DNA of 64,000 nucleotides, taken from Branchiostoma lanceolatum. Lineage: Eukaryota; Chordata; Leptocardii; Amphioxiformes; Branchiostomatidae. The stretch lies in contig NC_089727.1 of NCBI RefSeq assembly GCF_035083965.1, positions 9,863,501 through 9,927,500 of the forward strand, given 5' to 3'. This document shows positions 1 to 11,259 of this stretch, in pieces. Positions within the stretch are counted from its first letter, which is position 1; each line of letters starts with the position of its first letter. Both the position numbers and the translations under genes were made by a program. Under the pieces are notes generated by a model, which was not told the DNA's origin, made no database searches, and worked only from the letters and a program-made list of their open reading frames with translations.

Positions 1-16
1 TTTCAGACAGCATCCA

Positions 17-86
17 CTATCTTTCGTCAGTTACAGTCATTGACGAAAGATAGCGCATGTTGTTTGAAACGTCTGACTGTTTCAAA
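17..86. repeat. Two adjacent short hairpins in a NUP98 intron
   Basis: CTATCTTTCGTCA (17-29) is followed after 11 nt by its exact reverse complement (41-53). TTTGAAAC (63-70) is followed after 8 nt by GTTTCAAA (79-86). Both are perfect inverted repeats in the intron before the first visible exon. They could be the end of a foldback element cut by the window edge. Confidence 0.6.
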
Positions 87-310
87 ATTTTATCCAGCTG
101 CTTGAGTAACTTTCTTCTGGCATATCTAATTACCTGGATGTCTAACCTTCATCGATGTCTCATCATACAATGGTTTTCCCCTGGAGACAGCCACTTTAAC
201 ACCAGAATTCTCATTTTTTGATTGGGGATTTTTTTTTGTTTTAAGTTTTCTTGTGATAACCTATTTCTCTCTGCCCAGTATCTTGACAATTTGTTTTGTC
301 CTCATGTCAG

Positions 311-3300
311 GCCTTGACAGGACCAGCTATGCATACCACATGGCTAGAAGAGAGGCCGTCTCCCATTGGCTGATGAACCAGGCTCAGGACACCATACAAC
401 AGGAAGTACAAGACTCCAAATTCAAGGTCAGATTCTTTTAACCTTTATGACCATTCGGCACCCCATTCCTTATTGCGTTACAGAGTTAGGCAGCAGGGAG
501 AAGATTAAGAACCATTTATCAAATTAAGGAGGATTTTCCTCTCCATATGGTACACAAAGTTCTTAAACACTACATTGTAATAGTTTTTTGTATGAATTTA
601 ACTTTTAATTTATTGTATTTTTTGATGATCTGAAAAGGAGGGTGGGCACACAGATGCTATCTTCAGTCTTCTGAGTGGGCGACAGATCAGCCAGGCCTGC
701 TCATTGGCTCAGCAGTCAGGCGACCACAGACTAGCCCTGATATTGGCCCAGGCAGGCGGCAGCCATTTTCCCAGGGAAGTTCTTGGGAAGCAGCTCAGTG
801 ATTGGGAAGAGCTTAAGGTACTTTTTTCGGACAGTTTAAATGTATAGAGCAGTAGAATTAGCCAATTTTTAGTTTGTTTTGTTGAAAAGAAGGTTTATTT
901 TATACATGTAGTGAAAATAAGAAATCTGAACTACCGTAAAAGAACAAAGTTTGAAAGTTAAAACAACCATCACTTTTATGGCATTCTTTCCGCCCGACCA
1001 CAGACTGTTACAAGTACTGTTTGTTTGAAACCTTTTTGTTTATTGGTACTTGGGACAAAACTTTCACATTGTTGTGAATGAGTATTGCAATGGCAAATGT
1101 TGTAAATTTGTGCTGTGTTTTTTGCTTAGGCTGACAGATTCATCAGTGACTCCAGACTGAGAGTGTATGCTCTACTGGCGGGCAAGCCTGTGTGGCCGGC
1201 CACCAACGGTGAAATCAACACCTGCGAAAACCTGGACTGGAAACGAGCCCTGGCCGTACACTTGTGGTAAGGAGCAAAACAGTACCTGTATATGTTAAAG
1301 CATACTTTTTAAAAACTCTGGTGCCTCTCGGTTTCCTTTTCAACATCGGTCTAGAATTTTTACATGTTGGAAGCCACTGGAATGAAGTTATCAAATAAGA
1401 GTAAGCTTTAGTATGTTGTGAAGAGTTAATGTGTTTCTTTCTTGTGTGTTCACATAGGTACTTGTGCACACCTTCAGCAACTGTACCTGAAGCTCTTCAC
1501 CTGTACTTACAGGCCTTTACGGTAAGACATTTCTCCATATGTGCATTGGTTGACAACTGTTCATTGTATCTGATACTGTAAATTCATTTACTTTTGCGGT
1601 AGGTTTATTTCACTGGAGTAATGAAAAGGAGGTTTTTATGGTGTTTATGATTCTCAGTTGAAATAGTGGGAATACGTTGGAAAGGGATATTCACAATTTT
1701 TGTGGTGTATTGGTGTAGAGCTCACCACTAGAACTAGGAAAATAGAACCGTGATTGTTTCTAGATTTTCGGTATTTCTGTAGATGTCCCCTCTTCTCAAG
1801 TTTGTAATTGTTGGTATTTTTGTCGTTAACAGAAGAAGTCTGAATTTGGAGAGTACGCCAACCCTCCACTGCCCCCGTACCTGGAGCGGAGTTCGTACAG
1901 GTCAGGTGATCAGGAGGAGGATCGGTACGTGATCAGGGACATGTGTTACCACCTGCTGCAGCTGTACGCCGACCGCTCCCACCAGCTGGACAGACTGCTG
2001 GCACCCACAACATCCACACCAAACCAGCTGGACTACAGACTAAGGTGCTTTTTCCTTACACAGAACAAGGCTTCCTTCTGTTTTAATACTTTGGCTAAAT
2101 ATAGTAGAGAACTAGAGATACATGTAATTGTGATGTGGTTTCCTTGTCAGAAGAATAGGTTCTATACACAGGCAGGAGAAGTCAACAAGTTGAAATTTTG
2201 AAATGTTTTAAGAATTGTTTACAGAATTTGAGAAATGTCTACATTGTATCAATGCTTTTGTTCTACTTGATGTGACTTTCAGCCATAAACTTTCCTTGAG
2301 TGTTTATTAGGCCACACTGACTGGACTTTGTGGCCGAAACCCTCTAGATGGCAAAAAAAAATGATGAAGGTGGTAAAAATAATGAACTCTATTGTTGTTC
2401 TTTCATCAGGAGGAAGTACAATGTATATCCTTGTATGTTATATAATTTTGTGGTGTGTTTCAGCTGGCTGGTGTGCCAGGTGCTGCAGGCGCTAGATTAT
2501 ACGCACCTGTCTGAGCACCACCTGAACACCATCCACGCCGGCTACATCGCCCAGCTGGAGTCACTGGGCTTGTGGGAGTGGGCCGTGTTCGTGGCACTGC
2601 ACATCACTGATAACAGCAGGTACGTGGACAGCATGCATGTTATACTACAGATATGCAGGTCATTTACAGAACCTTTATTTAAAGAGCTCATCTTTCACTT
2701 ATTGTAACAGAAAAACAGATGTTTTTGACAAGCACAATGATCAGTGAACCTCCAGTTTCTATTTTATCTAAGAGGACATTCCTAGCCATGGCTGAATCAA
2801 GTTGGACTTTGTGTTATGTGCCTTTCCCAAGGGTACAACATTTGAGACCTGGCCAGTAGTAGAACCCAGGACTTCAGATGCACCCATTGAACCTTTCTAT
2901 ATACATTTGGTGTGTTGTCAAAGACTGGAGCAGCACATAGACAAGTTGTAGGGAGTACTGTAATAGAGATACTGAATGAAGTCGAGAGAACTTTTGTATT
3001 TTTTTTGTATTTGAAAAACAAAATGTCTTGAAAAATGCTTAAAAGTATTCAATCAAAGAAAGTACTATTTCTGTCACAGCCTTCTAGATCTGCACTGCTA
3101 AACTCTCTACAACATGTGTAAAAAGATAGTCCCTCTAGGTTAGATTAATTTTGACGGTTGTTTTGTCTTTCCCCTACAGGAGAGAACTTGTAACTAAAGA
3201 GCTGCTGTGTAGACACTGTAGTTTGTCAGAAGAGGAGGCATATGTACAGAAGGAAGAGTTTCTGCAGGAAAAACTTAAAGTGCCAGCTGTATGGATACAT

Positions 3301-4435
3301 GAAGCAAAGGTGGGTTTTCCTGAGTTTCTCCTGGTCTCAAACAAAATATTCATTTGTTCAACATCATCTTTATTGCACAAGACACACATTTAAAATCAAC
3401 AACGTACAACATACAAGATGAGTGATTTAAAAACCTAGGTCGGTCCCTTAATCAGTAGATTATTCAGTGTTAAAACATGTGTATACATTTGTATTTGGAT
3501 GAATGAAAAAACGAAGTTCCTCTGATCAAGGAAATAATCATGTCTGTTAAAGGAATATCAACATATTTAAGGCCCTCTTTATATTGACTCCTAGTGTGCT
3601 CAAGATAACTGACAGTGAAGAAAGATATTGAACTGAAAATCTTTTTGAAAAATCCCTATCGACCAACCCTATTTTTTCAAACACTATAACTGGAAAGACA
3701 ATATTTCATTTTGTTCGCCTCAGTTGTATTTATGTCAGGAATAGCATTGATATTGCACAATGCATTAATCCCCATAATCTCAATGCATTGACATTGGCCA
3801 GTAACTACATGCAGTACTCTCCTTCTGAAAAAGAGTTATGATTGGTAAATTCAGATGACTGGTGGGCCATTTCTAAAAAGTGCATCATGTTTATTGTGTA
3901 GGCTTTGAGAGCACATTATGAAGGCAAGCCCCATGACGAGGCCTGGCACCTGCTGAAGGCTGGGAAGTGGAATGCTAGCCACAGGATCATACTGAAGCAC
4001 CTGGCTGCAGACGCCATCATCAATGGTAGGTCACAACATGGGGATCATCCTGAATTTATTCAAAATTATCTCCCCCTCCCCTTTCAATAATTTTTGCTTC
4101 AGACTAATGTTTGTACAACATGTACATGCCTAAATTTGATCGGTATCATCAAATGATGATGATCATCATCATCATTGTTCATCCGGATGTACTCTGGTGA
4201 GATACAATCAATAAATGAATGTTACTGTAAATTAATTAAGTTCATGGTGGTTTTATGTCCGCAGTTTTCATGGTGACCTCTTTACGGCAAACTTAAAACA
4301 ACCACGAAAATGCTTGTTCTGTCTTCTGCCCACCTACTGTATTGTTTCAGCTGCAAACTTAAAACCTCTGCAAACACCATTTTCTCCCTACGCCAATATT
4401 TAATCACCGCAAACTTAAATACATTTGCAGTATTA

Positions 4436-4477
<42 letters not shown>

Positions 4478-5984
4478 AGTTTTGAGAACAGAAAATTCAC
4501 AGGTACCTACTGAGCTATTACCCATTTATGACATTGAACCCTTTTACTAGTATATCATCCGTTTCCTTGTACAGAAGACTATGAGTACCTGCAGGAGCTC
4601 CTAGAAGAGCTGTCTCCCCCTGAAAGGTCTTCTACCATCCAGGACTGGAACTTTGGGGGAAGGGTGTTCCTGGACTACATTCACATCAACAATACCCTGA
4701 TAGAAATGGCAAAGGTAGGAAAAATGTGGATGTCACAGCTCACCCAAATGGTTAAATAGAGAACTGATGTTCTTTAAATGTACACTTACACTTAAGAACC
4801 ATACTTCAAACATACAAAGGGTGTATTTGTTCTCAAAAAGAGTTGTACTTGTAGTTCTCTAAGTTTGAAGATCTTTTCCTCTAGAATTACAACAACTATC
4901 CAATTGGTTTGCTGTATAGAGCATGTAATTTGTTCATATTGCAGGAGCATGTTTCATTTTTGTGTGCTTCTTTTTGTAAGTTTTGTGTCAGTTGCAACTC
5001 GTACCTGTGAGCATGGTCACTAATTGTATGTATATCTGTGTAAAAGAGTTTGGAAATGGGAAGGTATTGTACTGCAGTTAAGCATGACTAATCATATTAA
5101 GATTGTTTGACCTGATGCAAACCTATGTTGTGTACAGGGAGTTTCCAGCAGCTATGACCTGGAGAGGCTCCATCCACAGGTGACATCCTTGTGCAGTAGG
5201 GTTGAGAACATCCCCTGCCTCACACCTAAAGACAGGTACGACAGCTGTCTTTGTACTTACCAAGTTGTTCTTGTAGGTAGCAGGTGATTTGTAGATGGCT
5301 CACTAGTGTCAGCAAATACTGTGTATGATATATTATACATTGTACATGTACAGCATTGTCTGCATCTGTAAGTTGTGTCATTTTGCCATCTTGATCTTGT
5401 TAATGTATCGTTAAATGCACTTCTGTCATTTTCAGATTATGCCAGTCGGAAATGGCCAAGAAAGCAGCCAGCTTCCTTAGACTAGTCTTGGAAGGACAGG
5501 TGAGTCGCTTTGTCTTCTATCTTGACCTCTATTTGTACATGTATGATGAATACAGAATTGCCTCTTTGATAAAAGGTTGATTGCTGTTTTCTCACTGGTA
5601 TGATGAAAACTCTAATTGTACATGTAGCTTGTCCTGTTTTTTAGCGTCTTTATTCAAACGCACCTATTTGAGTCATAGGCTTAGTTGTACACTCGTATAT
5701 TGAAAGGTCTTTCAGCAGATGAGTACATGAATGATCTTACAATCACCCTAGAAAGTTCACACTATCAAATCCTAGTTTACAGAATTGACTCTCTTATTGC
5801 TGAATAGATGAGCAAATCTTCCCTGCTGTTGTTTCAGAACAAACCTCCCACAGTTGACGGAGAATGCCTGGTGCCGTCCTACCAGTTAGCCCCACACATC
5901 ACTAAACTACCCATGCCAGAGGACTACGCCTTACAGGAGCTCAGAGCACTCACACACAGCTACATGGTAGAACTAACTACATAG
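311..5984 (+). CDS. NUP98: NUP98-NUP96 nuclear pore protein, C-terminal (Nup96) part, 5' incomplete
   Basis: Twelve exons read by eye: 311-426, 638-817, 1130-1266, 1458-1521, 1833-2044, 2464-2619, 3180-3309, 3902-4025, 4575-4714, 5138-5235, 5436-5499, 5838-5984. All junctions are GT-AG and phases join without a break, giving about 522 codons to a TAG at 5982-5984. The start of the second exon could be 638 or 641. Helical segments such as LDWKRALAVHLWY, QLESLGLWEWAVFVALHI and WNASHRIILKHLAADAIIN match my knowledge of the Nup96 alpha-solenoid. That protein is released from a Nup98-Nup96 precursor by self-cleavage and forms part of the Y-complex (Nup107-160) scaffold of the nuclear pore. The first exon enters in phase 1, so upstream exons (GLFG repeats, autoproteolytic domain) must lie left of the window. 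Family assignment is confident; exact exon edges are less so. Confidence 0.86.
438..508. mobile_element. Short repeat, family with TTAACCTTCTCCCTGCTG ends (copy 1)
   Basis: It begins 11 nt after the donor of the exon ending at 426. The right end, GGCAGCAGGGAGAAGATTAA, and the inner GGCACC block match two other copies in the window (near 22485-22566 and 48753-48831). The left end is diverged. It is most likely a non-autonomous inverted-repeat element. Confidence 0.5.
1574..1605 (+). repeat. Left-end remnant of TACTGTAAAT-type MITE
   Basis: TACTGTAAATTCATTTAC at 1574 matches the left end of the element at 57242. I could not find a matching right end before the next exon at 1833, so this is a partial or decayed copy in a NUP98 intron. 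Confidence 0.4.
2812..2900 (-). mobile_element. Degenerate tRNA-type SINE fragment
   Basis: On the minus strand the segment has a decayed box B-like stretch (GGGTTCTACTAC, complement of 2856-2867). It is followed by a CCTTGGGAAAGGCAC segment of the kind seen in tRNA-derived SINE bodies. There is no box A, so it would be a 5'-truncated relic. Its limits are approximate. Confidence 0.35.
4153..4172. repeat. Perfect 20-bp palindrome of ATG/ATC triplets
   Basis: ATGATGATGATCATCATCAT is its own reverse complement. It lies in a NUP98 intron, 50 bp before a MITE. It is probably a microsatellite by-product. Confidence 0.6.
4223..4432. mobile_element. TACTGTAAAT-type MITE in NUP98 intron
   Basis: The left end TACTGTAAATTAATT (4223) and right end ACATTTGCAGTA (to 4432) form an imperfect terminal inverted repeat. 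The inner GCAAACTTAAA blocks and GTGGTTTTA motif are shared with the copy at 17059-17269. About 210 bp with no open reading frame, hence non-autonomous. Confidence 0.65.
4437..4476. repeat. (ATTG)n microsatellite
   Basis: About ten tandem ATTG units directly follow the MITE end at 4432, inside a NUP98 intron. Confidence 0.85.
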
Positions 5985-7646
5985 CTGTTATACTCTGCTA
6001 GGTTACATTTTGTTCTTCACAGGAATTATAGAGAAACACTTTACAAGAATATAAGTCTATTTCATGTTGCAATGCACCAGATACATGTATGCATATGTAG
6101 CTGTGATGAATTCAACCATAACTGCAAAACTAACTGTAAGTGGAACATGTATCCAGCTTATTTTTGTAGCCTGTGCATCCCTGTTACTCTGATGATATGT
6201 ATACATTGTATGTAATTAATGAAAAAACCAAAGCATCTTTGTTAAGTGGATTATATATGCCATTTTTGTGTCGAAGGCTGGGAGATGGCTACTTGTGTAT
6301 GGCAGCCTTGTCATTAGAAAGTAAAGAAATAAGGGTTGGATTAAAAATCATGATTTTTGGATCCAACTCACCAAATTCATACTGTTCACAGTATAACTTA
6401 CTATAAATAAGCTGGGAATACGCTACTGTGGTGAAACACCAGTTTTGAAGAATAAAAATATCAGCTACAAGGGATACAATCTCATTCCGTACTTATAACA
6501 GTTAATGTGCCATTCTGTCTGTAGTGATCAGCTAACTCAGCATCATGTTTTGTATGATCATGGAATTAGTTCTTGTAAAGATAGATTTTATATCCCTGAA
6601 AGGTAATGTACTGCTTGAGGACTAACATCTTTTCTTAAAGATTCTGTAGAGGAAATCATGACGGGACAAAGAATCTGTGTAAATACTTTTCTTGGCCAAC
6701 ATTCTTTATTTAGTAGCATATAATTGTATGTCACATGTGTATGGTACAATTCAACACACATACATGTAGGTACTTATTATTATCATTATTGAAAACGTTA
6801 AGTCAGAACTGTGACAAGAAATGATGCAAAGTTACATCAAGTAGCAATATCTGTGAAGATTTTCGTTGGTAACAGGTGTCTTTATGCAGTTCGTGTTGGT
6901 AGTTTGTTTATCACACAACAACTCAGCACTAGTGTCTCAATGCATCTACAACATGCAGCATGGATTTAGTATATTTTTTGTCTACACATTATTCATAGCC
7001 TGTTTTAAATGATAATGTAAATGATGTAAAACTGGCTTTTCATGAGCTGAGATTATACTACTAAGTTACTAACAGTAGAAGTAAAAGTACTAGTAATTGG
7101 TAGATGGCTTATGAAAATACATGTCAGACTTCTAAAAAGTTGGGATCGATGCATACATGTATCTATTATGAATGGAAAATAAAGTTCACACTTGAAGAGT
7201 TGTTCTGACTCAATGCTAATTAACCATGCTAATTAGAGCCGCATTTGCATAGCTGATGATATATCATGAAATAATAATCTACTACAACCTCAAAGAGATT
7301 TGTTTTCTGATGTGTTCTAGTTACAAGCTTGTGATGTAATTGCTGCCTTTTGTGTTCAAGCTAAGGCTTAAGAACCAATCCATTTAAGACAAAATGCAGG
7401 ATATTTGTGTAATGCATTTCAGCAAGAAAGGTTACTATCGCGTAGGGTGTTAAAAACAATGTCTCTGGTGTAGAATACTGATTGCGGTCTTGAAACGCCG
7501 CCTATAGAATTGAGTTGGTACTCCAACCAGATGTAATGCCCAATAATGTTAGCACTGTACTAAAGCCAACTCAGCCACTTGCCAAAAACAATGAACACAT
7601 ACATTCCCCCTCCCACATCAAATGTCATATTAAAACTGCACTCTAT
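5985..7646. other. NUP98 3' UTR and spacer
   Basis: No gene is visible. An AATAAA at 7178-7183 is a candidate poly(A) signal, which would imply a 3' UTR of about 1.2 kb. The small open frames here (for example at 6173-6406) show no recognisable protein and sit in AT-rich sequence. Confidence 0.5.
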
Positions 7647-8656
7647 CTAATACAGTCCAGCTTGCCTCCTCGCTGCCATGATCATCTGCAGCATCATCTG
7701 CGCCTTCTCGCTCCCGTCCCACACAGGTGCGAAGTAGTTGGTCCCTGGGATCGGCAGCACCACGGGCCGAACCTGCGCCAGGACCGGGCAGATTGGGATG
7801 CTGGGGCGCGGGGTGTCCAACTCCGGGTGCTCGCGGGGAGAAGTGGTCGACTTCTCATCGGCTTCAGCAGCGCCCTGCTTCGGGGAGGTGGTGGCCTTGT
7901 CGGTCTCGGCAGCGCCCTGCTTCTGAGGGGTGGTGGCGTTGTTGTCGGTCTCGGCAGCGCCCTGCTTCTGAAGGGTGGTGGCCTTGTTGATGTCGGCCTC
8001 GGCAGCGCCCTGCTTCGTAGATGTAATGGCTTTCTCGCCCTCGGCAGTGTCTTTCTGCTTCTTAGAAGTGGCGATTTTCTTATCACCCTCAGCAGTGGCT
8101 GCCTTCTTGGGACTGAGCAGGAAGCCCGACTTCAGGCCGGCAAAAGTCGCCTTCGAGCCGGCCTTTTTGGCGTTGTTCGCCGCACCAGTACTGGGAGACA
8201 GTGGAACGTTGACTTTGACGTTGGTGCCTTTGGCACCGTTTAAGTCGCTTCTCCGAGCTTTGTTCTTCACGGCTTCGGGCGGCCTCCTGTGCAGCGGCAC
8301 TGTAGGTGGCTTTGCCTCTGTTGCAGAGGTATCCCGACATGTCTCACGTCCAAACGGCGCTTTCAAGGCTGTGGAGAGAAAGAAGTTCGGTTACAGGCGG
8401 GTTCTTAGAACATCACTGACTCTCTACTTCACCTATCGAACACGGCGGACAGAAACTACAGCTAGCTCTGATTTTGAAATGCAGGAAACTTGCTCTTACC
8501 TTTCCCGATGAAGACGACAACCTTCACCACAAATTGGAAGATTATGTCAAAAAACTGCAGCAATACTCCAAACATCTTATTCACGATTGAAGTCGATGTC
8601 ACAGTGGAAAATAACCAGCGGACCCAAGAAGATCCAAAGGATACGTCTGAATCCAT
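7647..8656 (-). CDS. Unrecognised membrane-anchored protein with 15-residue KQGAAE repeats
   Basis: Two exons: 8656-8500 and 8368-7647. The donor GTAAGAG and acceptor TCTCCACAG join in phase 1 to give 292 residues. The ATG at 8656 is the first in frame. Residues about 28-52 form one strongly hydrophobic segment (MFGVLLQFFDIIFQFVVKVV), plausibly a signal anchor or membrane hairpin. The middle is Lys/Ala/Thr-rich with four degenerate units of about 15 residues built on KQGAAEAD..ATT (roughly residues 171-230; DNA near 7836-8015). The C-terminus (PVLPIPGTNYFAPVWDG, then AQMMLQMIMAARRQ) looks ordered and helical and is probably the conserved part. I do not recognise the family. It diverges from the gene at 9489 across an 832-bp spacer. 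The gene model is fairly secure; the function is unknown. Confidence 0.65.
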
Positions 8657-9488
8657 GGCTTACTTTATTCAGAACTGTGAGTACAATTATGACGTCACAG
8701 AAAGTAACCAAGAACATGGGTGACGTGATTGTGCTAGTGACGTTTAAAGAAAGAGGCGTCACGTGACATTAAAAATGTCTATGACGTGTTCCTTTTTTCA
8801 CTAACGCTATTTCAACATTGAAGTCCTTACAGTTATAAGACCGACAGTGTACATTGTACCTTTTGGCAATTTGACGGCCTTTTAGCCACTTTTTGGAAGG
8901 CGGCCAGGAGCGTACTGCAGTTAAGGCTCTTATAGGGTATATAATCCAGACTTGTAAAACTGGGAAAATATACACGAAATTAGAATTAAAGCCAGTGTAT
9001 GTTTTTTTTTTCTGTTCTAATGTTTGATTTCTCCTTAGTGACGTAAAGCCATTCTTCTATGAGGATTTGGATCGTTTGAAAACTGGCGTAGAACACTGTA
9101 TTCTCATAGATTTAGGCTTGCCCTGCGGAAAAAAAGGATCATTGCGCGTAGCAAGGTGAAATTTGGATATATAGCGTACATGAGTCCTTCTGAAGTCCGG
9201 AATAAGATTTTATGACAAAGTATGCAAAATATGTTAACGTTAGATATGAAAACGAAACGACGAGAATTATATGATGACGATTTGCATAATCTGCTTTAAA
9301 TTTCCATGCATTTATATGTCACTCGATCGTAGCGTTAAAAAATGTAACTGTACGTATGTGCTGTGAACACCTTTCATTTCTGGTTTTGGAGGCTGGCGTC
9401 GAATACTAATCTGAAGATTTCTAGAACATTTCAAATCGCAACCTGATTGGTCCGACGTTCCGATTGTTCTCCCTTTGTCGCCCCAAAT
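8657..9488. promoter_or_regulatory. Shared divergent promoter region with TGACG/CRE-like cluster
   Basis: The spacer separates the start codons of two divergent genes. It contains a full CRE palindrome TGACGTCA (8690-8697), TGACGTGA (8721-8728), TGACGTTT (8738-8745), an E-box CACGTG (8760-8765), TGACGTGT (8782-8789) and TGACGTAA (9039-9046). ATF/CREB-type factors bind such sites; their activity here is inferred. No TATA box is obvious. Confidence 0.5.
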
Positions 9489-11259
9489 ATGACGTTCGAG
9501 AATGCCCCGCCTGTATCGGATCACTTTTTCTTAGCCATGGCTACCGACGGTTCCGAACGGAAATCGTCCTCAGCGACAGCAAGAAAGGAAGATAAGTTAC
9601 AGAAACAGAAGGGGACTGGGAAGGCGTCTCGGTTTCTGTCAACTTTGTTGATTGTCTTGACTTGCGGTATCATCAGCCGTAGGAACGACAATGACGACGA
9701 AGAGGTATACAGGAAAGGTAAACTTAAGCATGAGCTACTAAGGACCTGACTTTTGGTGTGCTCACTAACTTACATTTCTAAAGCATTAGAAACTTTAAGT
9801 GAAGAAACGAAATTATATCCCAAAATTAATTACTGGTAGTATCTCCAGGTCCAGCTCTGGGTAGACTTTCGTCTACAAGACATACTATAGTAGTCCGGAT
9901 CCGGCAAAGAGTTTTGTAAAAATGCCTGTTGACATATATATGTAAGTGCATCTTGTGAAGGTTAGCTATACTAATGGTTTGTTCAGTAATTGGTTGCTAA
10001 CGTTATATCCCTACGTTGCTATTAATGTTATATCCCAATGTGTTCGCCACTTCCAAGGCAGGCTTCGAGGAAAAGTCAAAGCCGTAGGTCTATAACTCTC
10101 GTGGAAAGGTGAATCCGACCTGACTGCACCTTTGACAATGTTCCTCAATACCACTTTTCACAGTGACCTCAAAATCCAATGACAACTCCAGCACGCCGAT
10201 CCCACCATCAGCCCCCCTTGATGTGGTCATCCCCGCCGAGCCCCCAGAGCCATCCTCCTTTGCAGTCCGATGCTCGGGACCGGACGTCTCCTCTGCATGC
10301 TCTGCCGATGTGTCAGGTATGAACTGAGAAGTGCTCAGATTAAGCCCCCCCCCCCTCTCACTAGACCCGCGGCACGCTGGCGGCGTCGCTGCGGCAGGCC
10401 AATGGCCAAGATCTCAACGAATTTCATCGACAAAAATCGAATCGTTGTGCGTTTTGAATGAGGCAAATTAAGTGCAAGTCAATATACATTTTGTACTAGT
10501 AAACACCCTCTCCACCGCCCCCCAAAACACACTTGTTTTTCTAATTTCATATGCAGAAGTACTGGAACATCTTCTACAACAAGTGACAGCCACAGTTGAT
10601 ATCAACGTCACCACAGGCTTCCAGCTAAACGGTAGGAATATTGCTGTTATCTGCCTATAAACGAGAGAACATGTAAATACGTATACTGTACAGGGAAAGC
10701 AGTGGAAGATGATGTACATTTTAACTGTCAATATCCACAAAACCATTCTGAAATAGGGCATGAATTTGCCAATATTAGCGATAAGGAGTAACATCCAGCA
10801 TTTTGTTCCAAATGCTCTTAGAGCATATGAGGCTGAAAAGCAACACAGTGCAATGTCTATGAGTTCATTGAAGACTGATAAGTTTTTCATATCAACTTTC
10901 GTTGTGTCTTTTTCACTGGTGATTCATGATGACGCTCTTGCTTTTTAACAGACCCCGCACAGATCCTACCACCTGTCACCCCACAGCTGCCGCTACCTAC
11001 CGCCACACCTCCCCTGCCCACCCCCTCCATCCCGGTCAGTCACCTGAATCCTGCCGCAGCCCCATATCAACCCAGCTCTGACTCTTCCCAGGTCCCTGTC
11101 ACCCCCCTCAGTACACTCAACCCCGCCGCCACACCTTATTACCCCAGCACATACAACGTCCCTTCAAAGCCAACCTCACTGTTCCTCATTGATAATACCA
11201 ACCCTCCCCTGCCGTACGCCCCCCTCCCCGAGTACCCCCAGTGGTCAACACAAACTTAA
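9489..11259 (+). CDS. Unrecognised proline-rich protein with one hydrophobic segment
   Basis: Four exons: 9537 (or 9489)-9717, 10164-10316, 10557-10631, 10952-11259. All introns are GT-AG and in phase 1. They give 238 residues from the ATG at 9537 (strong context, GCCATGG), or 254 from the in-frame ATG at 9489. Near residues 30-46 there is a short hydrophobic stretch (FLSTLLIVLTCGII) after a basic N-terminus, suggesting a membrane anchor. The rest is polar and Pro/Ser/Thr-rich and ends in PPLPYAPLPEYPQW, which could offer WW- or SH3-type docking sites. The last exon has no methionine, so it is easily missed by ORF callers. No family is recognised. It shares a divergent spacer with the gene on the other strand ending at 8656. 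Candidate ATTAAA poly(A) signal at 11381-11386. Confidence 0.62.

Noticed and set aside
2808-2900. Functional tRNA gene on the minus strand
   Set aside because: Only a decayed box B-like motif is present, with no box A and no cloverleaf; a SINE relic is more likely.
7515-8511. Plus-strand open frames of up to 242 codons
   Set aside because: They are antisense to the two-exon minus-strand gene and are created by its repeat-rich, GC-rich exon. The minus frame has consistent splice sites, a hydrophobic N-terminus and a natural stop.
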